NCBI RefSeq assembly: GCF_900111815.1
Contig: NZ_LT630004.1
Span: 227,595 to 291,594 of the forward strand
Reading direction: 5' to 3'
DNA from: Bacillus massilinigeriensis
Lineage (GTDB): Bacteria; Bacillota; Bacilli; Bacillales; Cytobacillaceae
Length of the DNA: 64,000 bases
The translations under genes were made by a program, and so were the position numbers. Below the pieces are notes generated by a model, which made no database searches, was not told the origin of the DNA, and was given only the letters and a program-made list of their open reading frames with translations. Within the stretch, counting starts at the first letter, position 1; each line of letters starts with the position of its first letter. This document shows positions 24,411 to 33,527 of the stretch, one piece after another.

Positions 24411-24460
24411 AAGACTGTGAAGGAATCTGATGAAAATCAGGTTTCTTTGCAGTCTTTTTT
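24411..24460 (+). terminator. Terminator of the ABC exporter operon
   Basis: AAGACTGTGAAG pairs with CTTTGCAGTCTT with an inner TCTGAT/ATCAGG stem, followed by TTTTTTT. Confidence 0.85.
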
Positions 24461-24548
24461 TACGGATTTTTAGATAGAATGGTTTTGAAGAATTGGTATA
24501 ATATAGTAAGAATAAAGAGTTAGGTCAGGTGTTAAAGGAGTTGGAAAG

Positions 24549-25037
24549 GTGAAAAAGGTACTATGGATTTTTGTTCTATTATTAGCAATCACAAGCATTG
24601 GCGGATATTTCTTTTTAAAAAATAACCCACCATTAGAGGTTAGTATACTCATTATAAGTGATAACCGAAAATCAGTTGTGGTTGGTGTAGGCAATAATGG
24701 CTTTCGAGAAGTGAAAATACTCGATGTTTCGGTGAATAATCAGGAAAAGCCTTTAAAAACAAGAATACAAGTCAGTAATGCCGTACAAGGATTCATCATG
24801 CCAGAGGATTATAGCAATGAAGATGCGAAAAAATTTGGCTTTACAAAAGTAGATAAGGTAGTCCTAAAAACAGGAACCGCAGCTTCTACTTACATGGAGA
24901 AATTAAATAACGGGACAGCGACAAAAGAGGATGAAATATATGGGCTAAGTGTTTGGCATAACGAAGAAGTAAAGGACGTTCATATAACATATAGCTATCT
25001 TGGAATTTCCTTTGATAGGCCGGTGAGGATTAACTAG
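24549..25037 (+). CDS. Membrane-anchored hypothetical protein (162 aa)
   Basis: GTG start with AAGGAGTTGG upstream. One N-terminal transmembrane helix (VLWIFVLLLAITSIGGYFFL) precedes an extracytoplasmic domain rich in beta strands, ending VHITYSYLGISFDRPVRIN. No known domain. A second, truncated relative of the C-terminus is found at 25541-25631. Confidence 0.6.
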   Translation: MKKVLWIFVLLLAITSIGGYFFLKNNPPLEVSILIISDNRKSVVVGVGNNGFREVKILDVSVNNQEKPLKTRIQVSNAVQGFIMPEDYSNEDAKKFGFTKVDKVVLKTGTAASTYMEKLNNGTATKEDEIYGLSVWHNEEVKDVHITYSYLGISFDRPVRIN

Positions 25038-25117
25038 ATAGGTGTGTTTAGAAATAGAATTATAAAAGAAAAAGGAACGTTTGTTCGATTTTTAATGCAA
25101 TAAAATGGCAGAAAAGG

Positions 25118-25180
25118 TATAATAGAGTTGGGACAGCATAAACGGTAATGGGCAGCGATACATCTCCTAGAAAGGAGGTG
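25118..25180 (+). promoter_or_regulatory. Toxin promoter and Shine-Dalgarno-sequestering hairpin
   Basis: TATAAT at 25118-25123 is a strong -10 box. In the leader, CATCTCCT (25161-25168) pairs with AGGAGGTG (25173-25180) through an AGAA loop, burying the whole ribosome site of the small toxin gene. Such occlusion is usual for type I toxin mRNAs. Confidence 0.65.
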
Positions 25181-25186
25181 ACGCTG

Positions 25187-25282
25187 GTGATTTCAATAGC
25201 AGACGCACTAACACTGATGATATCGTTCGCATCATTAGTTGTAGCTATAATCACGGTTTCTTTTTCAAATAGAAAAAAGTAA
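25187..25282 (+). CDS. Type I toxin, small hydrophobic peptide (TxpA/BsrG-like holin-like toxin)
   Basis: A 31-residue peptide with GTG start: one hydrophobic helix (ADALTLMISFASLVVAIITVSF) and a basic end SNRKK, matching the holin-like toxin family of Bacillus type I systems (TxpA, BsrG, YonT). The AAAGGAGGTGA ribosome site is strong but hidden in a hairpin. The 3' end overlaps a convergent RNA gene with its own promoter. It would depolarise or damage the membrane if translated unchecked. Confidence 0.75.
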   Translation: MISIADALTLMISFASLVVAIITVSFSNRKK

Positions 25283-25442
25283 CCCCCTTACCCCCCGACC
25301 AAGGTGTGTAATGTTGGTTACTCTTTTCTGAGCTAACGTTGTCACTTGCCGCTGGACGTCGCTGCTCTTTATGCAGTTAGTTGTCCTATTAAAAGAGGTA
25401 ACTGGTTCCAGCCAGTCCTCTTTTTTTAATGTATGTTGTTCT
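25262..25442 (-). ncRNA. Antisense antitoxin RNA of the type I system (copy 1)
   Basis: A minus-strand sigma-A promoter, TTGTAT (25476-25471), 16 bp, TATAAT (25454-25449), predicts a start near 25442. The RNA would run across the toxin mRNA 3' region and stop at the GTAACC...GGTTACTTTTTT hairpin inside the toxin's last codons, giving about 180 nt. The whole block is repeated at 30055-30234. Antisense role inferred from the layout (RatA-like). Confidence 0.7.
25393..25427 (+). terminator. Terminator of the toxin mRNA
   Basis: AAGAGGTAACTGG pairs with CCAGTCCTCTT, followed by TTTTT, on the plus strand. Confidence 0.75.
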
Positions 25443-25540
25443 ATCTTTATTATACCTAATTGCCAGTAAAATACAAACTATTCAATAGATAAAGGTGGTG
25501 ATTTTGCATTCTGTATTTTTCTTGAAGAGATTAAATTTCT

Positions 25541-25631
25541 GAATAATCAGAGGGCTATAGAAGTAAAGGATGTGCATATAAAGTATCGTTATCTTGGGCT
25601 TTCATTTGATAGAACGGTGAAGGTTAATTAG
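25541..25631 (+). pseudogene. C-terminal fragment of a 24549-like protein
   Basis: AIEVKDVHIKYRYLGLSFDRTVKVN and a stop parallel the last 25 residues of the gene at 24549 (VKDVHITYSYLGISFDRPVRIN). No start or upstream domain remains. The type I toxin locus sits between the gene and this fragment, as if it had inserted with or beside a duplication. Up to 25864 nothing else is recognisable. Confidence 0.7.
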
Positions 25632-25864
25632 GTAGGGCTTAGTTGAAGATACTAGCCCATTTTATTGTGACAAATGAGGTCATAGGTTATTTATAAAAAA
25701 ATTGGATATAATTGGTTTGTTTGTTATAATGATAGAAATCGGCATTTTACTAGGAGTTATTAACTATGAGATTGGAAGAACATGAAACATAACAACTTTC
25801 TACGTTTATAAGAGGCCCTCCAAAGAGATGTTCGCTGCATCAAAATTATTACTGGGGGATAAGT

Positions 25865-26622
25865 ATGAATGACAAACAGTTTTTCTCTTTGTTAAAACAA
25901 GCTGCTGAGCCCTTTGTTGGGTGGGATTTTTCCTTTATTTCTGAAACTGGAAGAATGAAAAGTGAATTGCTTTCATGGTCATATGGAAGTATAGCTGCTT
26001 CTCTTATTCCAAATGCAAAATCAATGCTAGATATGGGAACTGGTGGCGGCGAGTTTTTATCAAAATTAAGACCTTTTCCTACGTCAGTTTATGCTACAGA
26101 AGGTTACCCGCCTAATGTACCCATCGCCAAAGAACGATTAACACCTCTTGGAGTTAAGGTAATTCAAGTGGATCATGATGAAAATCTTCCATTTGGTACA
26201 GGGAGTTTCGAGCTTATCCTGAATCAACATGAGTCCTTTTCATCTAAAGAGGTGAGAAGAATTATCTCGAAAGAAGGTATTTTTCTAACTCAACAAGTTG
26301 GTGGACTGGATTGCCGAGAAATTAATGAAAATCTAAAGGTTCCAGTAAATGAAGAATTTATAGATTGGAATTTAAAAGCAGCCCTAAAAAAATACAGGAG
26401 AATCATTTTGAGGTTTTGAAGAGTACCGTGGAGTTCCCTATTCAAAGATTTTACGATATTGGAGCATTAGTATATTATCTAAAAGCAATTCCTTGGCAAG
26501 TGCCAGGTTTTGAAATAAAAAAATTCGGGGATGCATTGTACTCCATTCATAAGATCATCGAGCAAAAGGGTTATTTTGATGTAAGGCAACATCGATTTAT
26601 TATTATGGCAAAAGCGATATAG
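25865..26622 (+). pseudogene. SAM-dependent methyltransferase, one-base frameshift
   Basis: The N-terminal part (184 residues) has the class I motif MLDMGTGGGEFL and ESFSSKEVRRIISKEGIFLTQQVGG. At the A-run near 26386-26392 (seven A) the frame is lost; with eight A it continues IQENHFEVLKSTVEFPIQRFYDIGALVYYLKAIPWQVPGF to the stop at 26622, about 250 residues in total, a normal length. The gene resembles the YxaB/UbiE-like methyltransferases that act on small molecules. Real mutation or sequence error cannot be separated here. Confidence 0.8.
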
Positions 26623-26776
26623 ATGTATTTATGGGCTACTCCAGTTAGTGGGTAGCCTGTTTTTAGATAGAAACAAAGGTTTGCGTGTCAATGTGGAGCT
26701 TAGCATTTTGGCACGCCTTCTCTTTAAAAGTTATCCGGGAATTGGATAACAACACTAGAAAGGTGACATTAAATTA

Positions 26777-27865
26777 ATGAACAAATTATTTTCTCTATCT
26801 TGGTTGTATGCAGTAGTTTGCTTGATTCTTGTCGGATGTAGTGAAACGAGTGAATTGAAGGATGTTACAAATTTTTCAACAGAAAAAAAAGGTGATTATC
26901 TATTATTTCATTTAATAGATCCATTCAAAGAAGAAGGCTATATTAGCGAGGTCAAAAATACGGGAGAGGTGGTATACAAGCATATTATTTCAGATAAACA
27001 TTTCGCACCTTCCGATGTGTTTCAGTATAATGGAAACTTCTTTTTTGCTAGTGGAGCTTATTCCGATGATAGTAAAGTTATGATGTATAGCCCTTTAACC
27101 CAAAAATTATCGCTAATTAAAACTAACCAAAAGGAATATATAGAAAAATACTATAATAACGGAAGTTCTGAGTACATAATAACAGTGATGGACAAACATA
27201 ATAGTAATCATGTTTGTGATATTAAAAAGAATCATTGTGTAAAATTTTCTGATAAGTACACAGCCCAAGATGTAACTACTCTTAATGATGATATTATTGT
27301 TGTTGGGGTTGATCAGAATGCAAATGGAAATAAAGAAAATGTAACGATAATTAAAAAACTAAACAAGAATCTGGAATTAATAAAAGAAGTACCTTTAAAT
27401 CTTCTGCCAAATTATTTTACTTATACAAGTCCTGACCAAAGATTATACTTATTTATGATTAATGGAGATATAGTAAAAATTGATAGTAACTTAAACATCA
27501 ATAAGTATTCAGTGGATCTATCATCGGTTTCAAAAAATACTACACGAGTAGTTTATAATAAGAATGTAATGATTGATAGGGAGAATATTCTAATCAACCT
27601 AGAAATTCAAGAGTCTAAAAAAAACCTTAACCTTCTTGCTAAAATTTCTTTTGAAGATGAAGAGCCAAAAATAGAGATAGTAGAAGACAGTACCAATGAA
27701 AGCATCCTAAATGTGGATTCTAAAAGTAACGAAGTTTATACGAGATCTTATATTAACGAGGAAACGGTTATTACTGTTAGAGATACTAAAATATTAAAAG
27801 TGAAAAATAAACTTAAATTAGATAATAAGGATCCTATATATTTTGTGGATAATATTAAAAAATGA
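26777..27865 (+). CDS. Lipoprotein with repeat-rich, probably beta-propeller domain
   Basis: A 362-residue lipoprotein, lipobox LVGC (Cys about 21). The mature protein alternates short strands and polar turns (FQYNGNFFFASGAYSDDSKVMMYSP, TLNDDIIVVGVDQNANG, SPDQRLYLFMINGDIVKID), as in WD- or propeller-like extracellular proteins. No known family recognised. Ribosome site GAAAGGTGA. Confidence 0.6.
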   Translation: MNKLFSLSWLYAVVCLILVGCSETSELKDVTNFSTEKKGDYLLFHLIDPFKEEGYISEVKNTGEVVYKHIISDKHFAPSDVFQYNGNFFFASGAYSDDSKVMMYSPLTQKLSLIKTNQKEYIEKYYNNGSSEYIITVMDKHNSNHVCDIKKNHCVKFSDKYTAQDVTTLNDDIIVVGVDQNANGNKENVTIIKKLNKNLELIKEVPLNLLPNYFTYTSPDQRLYLFMINGDIVKIDSNLNINKYSVDLSSVSKNTTRVVYNKNVMIDRENILINLEIQESKKNLNLLAKISFEDEEPKIEIVEDSTNESILNVDSKSNEVYTRSYINEETVITVRDTKILKVKNKLKLDNKDPIYFVDNIKK

Positions 27866-27939
27866 AATTTTAATTTCTTCATCATTGTTGATGGTTCAGT
27901 AAGTTTTCTGGCAGTTAAGTTAGCTAGTATAAATTGTAG

Positions 27940-28130
27940 TGCACCCCAAAAGTTAGAGTCAAAATATAACTCTTGGGGTGTTTTATTATGGTGAAATATT
28001 GTGAACCGTTTAAACTGGGAGCTGTAAAGAAACATCTAGATGGCCCGCTTGGTTTTGAATTTTTGCGGGGATATAATATAAAATCATCTAGCCAGTATTG
28101 GGTACAATCATATAAGGAACATGGCACAGA
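27940..28130 (+). mobile_element. IS150-like (IS3 family) 5' remnant
   Basis: Starts TGCACCCCAAAAGTTA and encodes the first 55 residues of an IS150-type OrfA (VKYCEPFKLGAVKKHLDG, SSQYWVQSYKEHG), then stops being IS-like. The right end and orfB are absent. The same terminal palindrome occurs at 15067-15108. Bases 28131-28354 show no gene. Confidence 0.7.
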
Positions 28131-28354
28131 ACCAAAAAAAACCAAACTTATACTCTTCAATTCATTCTGGTCATTCGTGATTTACTAAACTTTATGAAAT
28201 GAACAGGCAATTCGCTGACGGAAACCACTCCTGAATTAAGGCATATACGGATAGCTCATCAGACAAAAATAAAAGTTTAGGATAATTAAAATAATCATGA
28301 AACCAACTGCTATAAACTCATGTCTAAAGAAAAGAAGGAAGGGGGTACCATATA

Positions 28355-28917
28355 TTGGAGCAGAGTGAAGAATTAATAATTGATTTTCAAGACAAAGATA
28401 AAGCGATTGAGCAGTTAATGGATCTTTATACAAAGAAGGTTTATCTGCTTGCTTATTCTTTTGTGAAAGACAGGGGTTTAGCTGAGGATATTTCACAAGA
28501 GGTTTTCCTAAGAGTTTATAAGTATCTTGAAAGCTTTAGAGGAGAGGCTTCATTAGCCTCCTGGATATATCGAATCACAGCTAATACTAGCAAAGATTAT
28601 TTAAAGAAAAAGAGTCTAAAGCAACTGCTAATAGAAAGCAGCTTCCTTAAAATTTCAAGAGAACGGATAGCGCTGAACATTCCTTCCTTACAGCGGATAG
28701 AAATGAACAGCTCTTACAAACCATCTTAACTTTGCCTATAAAATATCGAGAATTAATCGTACTTCATTATTTTTATGATGTAAAAGTAAATGAACTTGCC
28801 GAAACGCTTGGTTTGAATACAAATACAGTGAAAACAAGGCTTTCAAGAGGACGGGAAATGCTAAAGCGAAAACTGCAAGGTAAGGAAGGAGATGAATATA
28901 AGTGGACAAAGAGCTGA
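28355..28917 (+). pseudogene. ECF sigma factor, one-base frameshift
   Basis: TTG start, AAGGGGG upstream. Region 2 is clear (AYSFVKDRGLAEDISQEVFLRVYKYLESFRGEASLASWIYRITANT). At about 28650 the A-run has four A; five would restore NFKRTDSAEHSFLTADRNEQLLQTILTLPIKYRELIVLHYFYDVKVNELAETLGLNTNTVKTRLSRG, the sigma region 4. About 187 residues in all. Its anti-sigma gene follows and is also frameshifted. Confidence 0.82.
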
Positions 28918-29968
28918 AGAAGGTATTTGAACATTATGAGAAAACCCATTTTAATGATCAAACAGATGTAAGGATAAAAGATAATGTACGAAGAAAATTT
29001 GAAATGAAGAGCTAATTAAATATCAAGAGAAGCCGCGATACAGATTCGTAAAAAGAATATTATATGTCTCTGTATCTTGCTTAGTGTTATTAACGCTACT
29101 CGTTGGATCAGTATTTGTATCACCGGTAATGGCTAGAGTAGTCGCACAAATTCCTTTTTTAAGTAAAATTCTTGATGAAAAGCCGATTTATGAAGTTGTA
29201 CAGGAGAAGCTGGAGGATAAAGGCTATAAAGTTACCGGGGTGGGTTATAGTGTCGCTGAGAAGACTTATTCTGTAAAAGTTGAAGGATCAAAGGATTATT
29301 ACAATAAAGTTAATGAAGAAATTAGAAGAACGGCAGAAGATATCATTTCTTCTAGAGGATATGATGATTTTAAAGTTAAAGTAGAGAAACAGCGGAAAAG
29401 TGAACCTATAGTCTTCGTTCCGGCAAATAAAGATATTGAAATTGCTTTTGATGTATTGAGCGAGATTGTGCCGAAGCTGCAGCAGCAAGGCTATAAAATT
29501 CATCCGCAATACAGCAGTGGAAATACTAATCCAAACGGAAAAGTTATTAGATTACAATTGCGCATCGAAGACACAGAAAAACGGACAAAAGAAATCGAGA
29601 AAGCAATCCTTGAAGGTATTAAAAAGAGGGGTATAAAAAAAGAAGTAACAATCAAATTCCAATCATTTAATGTGAAAGAGAAGGAAATTGAAAATAAGTG
29701 GGCCGAAGTATTGCCGGTGATTTGGGAGGGTATGTTAAGTAAAAAAGAGTACAAAACAAAAGGTGTAGGGTATTCCTATAAGAAAGGCGTCATGAACATT
29801 TATATCACTACGAAAATAAGAAAATCAGACAGTGACGCAGCCGAACTCGGTAAAAAGATTGAAAAAGAAATTAACGAATTTCTGCAATCGGAGAAGATAA
29901 AAGAAACTATTGGGGACAACCCTTATAAAATTATCGTGCAAGATAAGAAAAGTAAAAAAATTAATTAA
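28902..29968 (+). pseudogene. Anti-sigma / DUF4030-like protein, one-base frameshift
   Basis: GTG start (MDKELKKVFEHYEKTHF) overlapping the sigma gene. After RRKFEMK one A appears to be lost (ATGAAGAGC for ATGAAAGAG), ending the frame; the shifted frame continues ELIKYQEKPRYR, a transmembrane helix (LYVSVSCLVLLTLLVGSVFVSPV) and a 270-residue extracytoplasmic domain (DEKPIYEVVQEKLEDKGYKVT...), which fits DUF4030. Sigma-binding part inside, sensor part outside. Confidence 0.78.
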
Positions 29969-29987
29969 GAGGCTGCTGCTAATTTGA

Positions 29988-30026
29988 ATGATATTAATAG
30001 CTGACACTTTAATATTGATGGGATAA
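29988..30026 (+). pseudogene. Decayed type I toxin (second copy)
   Basis: ATG followed by MILIADTLILMG and a stop, aligned with MISIADALTLMISFA of the intact toxin at 25187. A one-base change ends the frame after 12 codons, and the promoter and AGGAGG hairpin of copy 1 are missing, replaced by the DUF4030 gene end. Confidence 0.75.
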
Positions 30027-30054
30027 TTCGCATCATTTCTAAAATCACGGTTTC

Positions 30055-30234
30055 TTTTTCGAACAGAAAAAGTAACCCCATCCCCCCCGACCAAGGTGTG
30101 TAATGTGGGTTACTCTTTTCTGAGCTAACTTTGTCACTTGCCGCTGGACATCGCTGCTCTTTATACAGTAAGTTGTCCTATTAAAAGAGGTAACTGGTTC
30201 CCAGCCAGTCCTCTTTTTTTATGTATGTTGTTCT
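30055..30234 (-). ncRNA. Antisense antitoxin RNA (copy 2, orphan)
   Basis: The promoter (TTGTAT 30268-30263, 16 bp, TATAAT 30246-30241) and the RNA body down to the GTAACC hairpin are nearly identical to copy 1, although the toxin here is dead. It could still act in trans on copy 1 mRNA. 30270-30411 shows no gene. Confidence 0.6.
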
Positions 30235-30411
30235 ATCTTTATTATACCTAATTTCCAGTAAAATACAAACTATTCTATTCGGAAGATAGCATGAATAATA
30301 TACGGGAATACAAATTTTTGAAATAGTATTTGTAATTATGGAAAAATTATAATAATGTATTCCTTATGCTAGAAATTCAACCGGGAAGATAAGAATGTAG
30401 GAGGATTCACT

Positions 30412-30969
30412 ATGAAGGTAGAAGAAATATACGGTGATTTGCCGGTACTAGAAACTGAGCGTCTTATTTTAAGAAAAGTTACTTTAGATGATGCGGAGGA
30501 TATGTTTAAATATGGTTCCAACGAAGAGGTAACAAAGTATGTAACTTGGAACTCCCACAAAACGTTATCTGAAACAAAAGAATATATTAATTTAATACGA
30601 AACAATTATGAGCAAGGCCAAGTAGCTCCTTGGGGAATGGAATGCAAAGAAACTGGGGAATTCATCGGAACAATCGACTTTGTCTGGTGGCTGCCAGATT
30701 ATAGAATAGCTGAAATTGGCTATGTGATATCTCAGGACTATTGGGGAAAGGGTTTAACTACGGAAGCGGCAAGAGAAGTAATGAGATTCGGTTTTGACAA
30801 CATGGAGTTAATACGTATCCAAGCCAAATGTTTGGTGGAAAATACCGGTTCTGCACGAGTAATGGAAAAAGCGGGAATGACCTTTGAAGGCGTACTTAGG
30901 AATGGTATGTTTCTAAAGGGGAAAAGCTGGGATTTAAAGATGTATTCGATTATAGAAGGAGAGATTTGA
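30412..30969 (+). CDS. GNAT N-acetyltransferase (RimJ/RimL type)
   Basis: A 185-residue protein with the RimJ-like opening (LETERLILRKVTLDDAEDMFKYGSNEEVTKYVTW), the acetyl-CoA loop (EIGYVISQDYWGKGLTTEAAREVMRFGFD) and the closing LVENTGSARVMEKAGMTFEGVLRNGMFLKGKSWD. Targets may be a protein N-terminus or a small amine. GGAGG lies before the ATG. Intact. Confidence 0.88.
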   Translation: MKVEEIYGDLPVLETERLILRKVTLDDAEDMFKYGSNEEVTKYVTWNSHKTLSETKEYINLIRNNYEQGQVAPWGMECKETGEFIGTIDFVWWLPDYRIAEIGYVISQDYWGKGLTTEAAREVMRFGFDNMELIRIQAKCLVENTGSARVMEKAGMTFEGVLRNGMFLKGKSWDLKMYSIIEGEI

Positions 30970-31169
30970 TTAGTATAGATGCATTACCTTGGCTACTAAG
31001 TAAATGTTATTCATCAGATTTTTCACATGCAGCATTCCTTTTAGCGGGAATGTTTTTTTATGCTTATAAGGTTGAAATTGGAATAGAAGTGTTGTGATTT
31101 CCAAACACAATGCAGGTTTGTTTCATTAGAACAGCGAATAAAAGGGGTAAATGGAGGCGATCAGCAGAG

Positions 31170-31592
31170 ATGATGAACAAAAGGACGATATTTAAAGTTA
31201 AAATCAGCTCGTTAATGATTGTTTCCCTGGTGGGAACTATATACTTTGTGAACAGTACAATGTCAAAGGAGTTCCTAGAACAGGTATATTACTGCTTTTT
31301 CCTTTACCCATTGGTATTCGCTGCTATGTCAGCTGGCATTCCTGTGTCCTATATGGCGGATCTAATCTTAAAAAAGAAAGGGAATCATCTTATTTATTCG
31401 GCAATTGTCCATCTGAGTTTATGTTTTTTGATATTCTTTGTTCCCTATGTGTTGATAAATAAAGAAATAAATACTTTCGTTATCTTTTATTTCCTCATTA
31501 TTCCGGTGATCTATAGTTTTCTTAATTCCGTTTTTTATAGAAGAAGGATGAAACAGCTACACCAACAAGATGAGCCTAGTCCCATTCGGTAA
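31170..31592 (+). CDS. Hypothetical membrane protein (140 aa)
   Basis: Start placed at 31170 (MMNKRTIFKVKI), after GGAGGCG; an earlier ATG at 31110 is less likely. Four predicted transmembrane helices (ISSLMIVSLVGTIYFV, YYCFFLYPLVFAAMSAGIPV, LIYSAIVHLSLCFLIFFVPYVL, FVIFYFLIIPVIYSFL) and a basic C-terminus. No family recognised. Confidence 0.6.
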   Translation: MMNKRTIFKVKISSLMIVSLVGTIYFVNSTMSKEFLEQVYYCFFLYPLVFAAMSAGIPVSYMADLILKKKGNHLIYSAIVHLSLCFLIFFVPYVLINKEINTFVIFYFLIIPVIYSFLNSVFYRRRMKQLHQQDEPSPIR

Positions 31593-31675
31593 TGATCAAA
31601 GAATCCAAATTTAACAAATAAAACTCTCATGAGTACTGGACTCCCAACCCAGTCATGAAAATGAACCTCTTAATA

Positions 31676-32182
31676 TCACGATAAAGAAATAATAAATTCA
31701 ATAGTTGAATCTCCATTACTCTCAATAATTTCGGAAGCTACTTTGTTAACAACTATATTGAAACATGCTTCAAATGACTCTGTATCGTCAAGTGCGGTTT
31801 GAAGCTCAGTCTCATCATTTAATCTCCCAACGGTTAGATGTGGAGTATAAGTAAAACGACGGTTCATAAATCCACTCAATAGACCAGAATATAGCCTTTC
31901 ATGCAATTCGATAATATTATCGTTTCCCTTCTTTACATTTAAGAATAAGTGTTTATCCAATGTTGCGGTTATCCCTTTCAGTTGAATTGGAAATGGGCAT
32001 ACGTTAACTAAAGTATCCCTTACATGTTGTTCAAGCCTTGATGTCGGAATTTCACTTTCAAACGGAAACACAAGTGTTATGTGTGGTGGCACTAACCCAT
32101 ACAAAGGATCAAACTTTTTTCTCACTTGTTCTATCAGATGCTTATTTTCAAATTCAGGAAATATGTGGATTGCTCTTTGCAT
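31676..32182 (-). CDS. 2H phosphoesterase (2'-5' RNA ligase-like)
   Basis: A 168-residue protein with the two H-x-T motifs expected in this fold: PPHITLVFPF (about residues 33-42) and TPHLTVGRL (about residues 110-118). Members open or join 2'-5' or cyclic phosphodiester bonds in RNA or small nucleotides; the actual substrate is unknown. Single gene. Confidence 0.85.
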   Translation of the reverse strand: MQRAIHIFPEFENKHLIEQVRKKFDPLYGLVPPHITLVFPFESEIPTSRLEQHVRDTLVNVCPFPIQLKGITATLDKHLFLNVKKGNDNIIELHERLYSGLLSGFMNRRFTYTPHLTVGRLNDETELQTALDDTESFEACFNIVVNKVASEIIESNGDSTIEFIISLS

Positions 32183-32473
32183 GATAACACCTCACCCTGA
32201 TTGATTTTACGATACTTTTATGACTTTAGCAGTGGTGAAATTGGTTCGTACTGAGGATCTTGCTCCTAAATCAAACTAACTTTCTAATATATTTCCATAA
32301 TATACTATTAAATACAACCAAAGATTATCAACTGAATTAAGTAAGAAAATAAGGATGACTGTGTAAGTCTATCATCATCCAGTGGGGATGATAAAGCCTT
32401 TCCTTTGAAACAATGTATGCTACTATAGTTCCATTTCTGGGCTTTGCACTACTAAATGAAGGAGAATTACATA

Positions 32474-32952
32474 ATGGATATTATTACATTCGGTAAAAAA
32501 GAAGAGGATAAAGAATATATATGGAGACCTGCCGTTTACGGTTTAATCTTCAATAGTCAGAAGGATAAGATTGCGATTATACAAACAGGGGATGGGAAGT
32601 ATTTTCTTCCAGGTGGTGGAATAGAAATTAATGAAATGCACGAGGAATGTTTAAGAAGAGAAGCAATTGAAGAAATGGGAATGGAAATTGAGATAAGGCA
32701 ATTTGTAGGACGTGCTCAGAGATACTTCTATTCTCCGAATGAGCTCAGACATTATCTTAATGAAGGCTACTTTATTTATGTGATAAGGGCAAACAATTAA
32801 GTAAACCAACAGAAGAAGACCATTATTTAAAATGGATGGAGCCAGATCGGGCAGTCGGTTGTTTATTTCACGAACATCAAAGCTGGGCGGTGAATGAGGT
32901 AATAAAACGTAAAGTCACGTCTGTTTTTACCATAGTACAGATCGCGTACTAA
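32474..32952 (+). pseudogene. NUDIX hydrolase, one-base frameshift
   Basis: Start ATG at 32474 with GAAGGAG. The Nudix box GGIEINEMHEECLRREAIEEMG is complete. The frame ends after VIRANN; adding one G to the GGG run at about 32788 restores KQLSKPTEEDHYLKWMEPDRAVGCLFHEHQSWAVNEVIK to a stop near 32952. The end overlaps the MBL remnant. Likely a former nucleotide-diphosphate hydrolase. Confidence 0.8.
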
Positions 32953-33142
32953 TAGGCGGGGATTTATTTACTTCAAAGGGCGGGAAGCTGAAGCGCCGAT
33001 TAAGATGTTTACAGCTGATATGAAACAAGCGATAGAAAGCGCACAAATTGTAAAAGATCTCGAGCCTGCGGTTGTAAGCATTTGTCATGGAGAAGATGTT
33101 AAGCAGCCGCACACGCAGATTGAAATGTATTTACAGAAATAA
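32922..33142 (+). pseudogene. Metallo-beta-lactamase-fold C-terminal remnant
   Basis: STDRVLIGGDLFTSKG, then one frame over EAPIKMFTADMKQAIESAQIV and VVSICHGEDVKQPHTQIEMYLQK: the C-terminal third of an MBL-fold hydrolase (GD and HG metal-ligand motifs). The N-terminal HxHxDH part is gone. It also lacks one A (three in AAAGGG where four are needed). Confidence 0.65.
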
Positions 33143-33266
33143 AAGCGTTTGTACATAATTGGGGTTATCCCATTTATTTAGGAAAAGGGGCAATGCCCGC
33201 CTCTTTTGTATATCTAGAAAATGATATAATATAAAAAACATTAATACTGGACGGAGGCGCATGTGA

Positions 33267-33527
33267 ATGAAATGGTCTGAAGTACGCGAACATTTTCCAC
33301 AACGGTGTGTCCTAGTAGAAGCAATCAAATCGGAAACAAGAGGAAAAGAAAGAGTCATTGAGGACATGGCAGTTATTGATGAATTTGAAAACGGCAATGC
33401 TGCATGGAAAGAATATAAAAAACTCCATGCGGAAAATCAAAGTCGCGAATTATATATATTTCATACAAATAATGACGAGATTAAGGTAATTGAGCAGCCA
33501 TATATAGGAGTGCGAAGAAGAGTATGA
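33267..33527 (+). CDS. Small hypothetical protein paired with aspartic protease
   Basis: An 86-residue protein (MKWSEVREHFPQRCVLVEAIKSE, IDEFENGNAAWKEYKKLHAEN, REL-YIFHTN) with mixed helices and strands. It overlaps the protease-like gene by 4 bp (ATGA), so the two should be expressed together. Family not recognised by name; similar pairs of a small protein and a retropepsin-like protein occur in Bacillus. Confidence 0.65.
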   Translation: MKWSEVREHFPQRCVLVEAIKSETRGKERVIEDMAVIDEFENGNAAWKEYKKLHAENQSRELYIFHTNNDEIKVIEQPYIGVRRRV

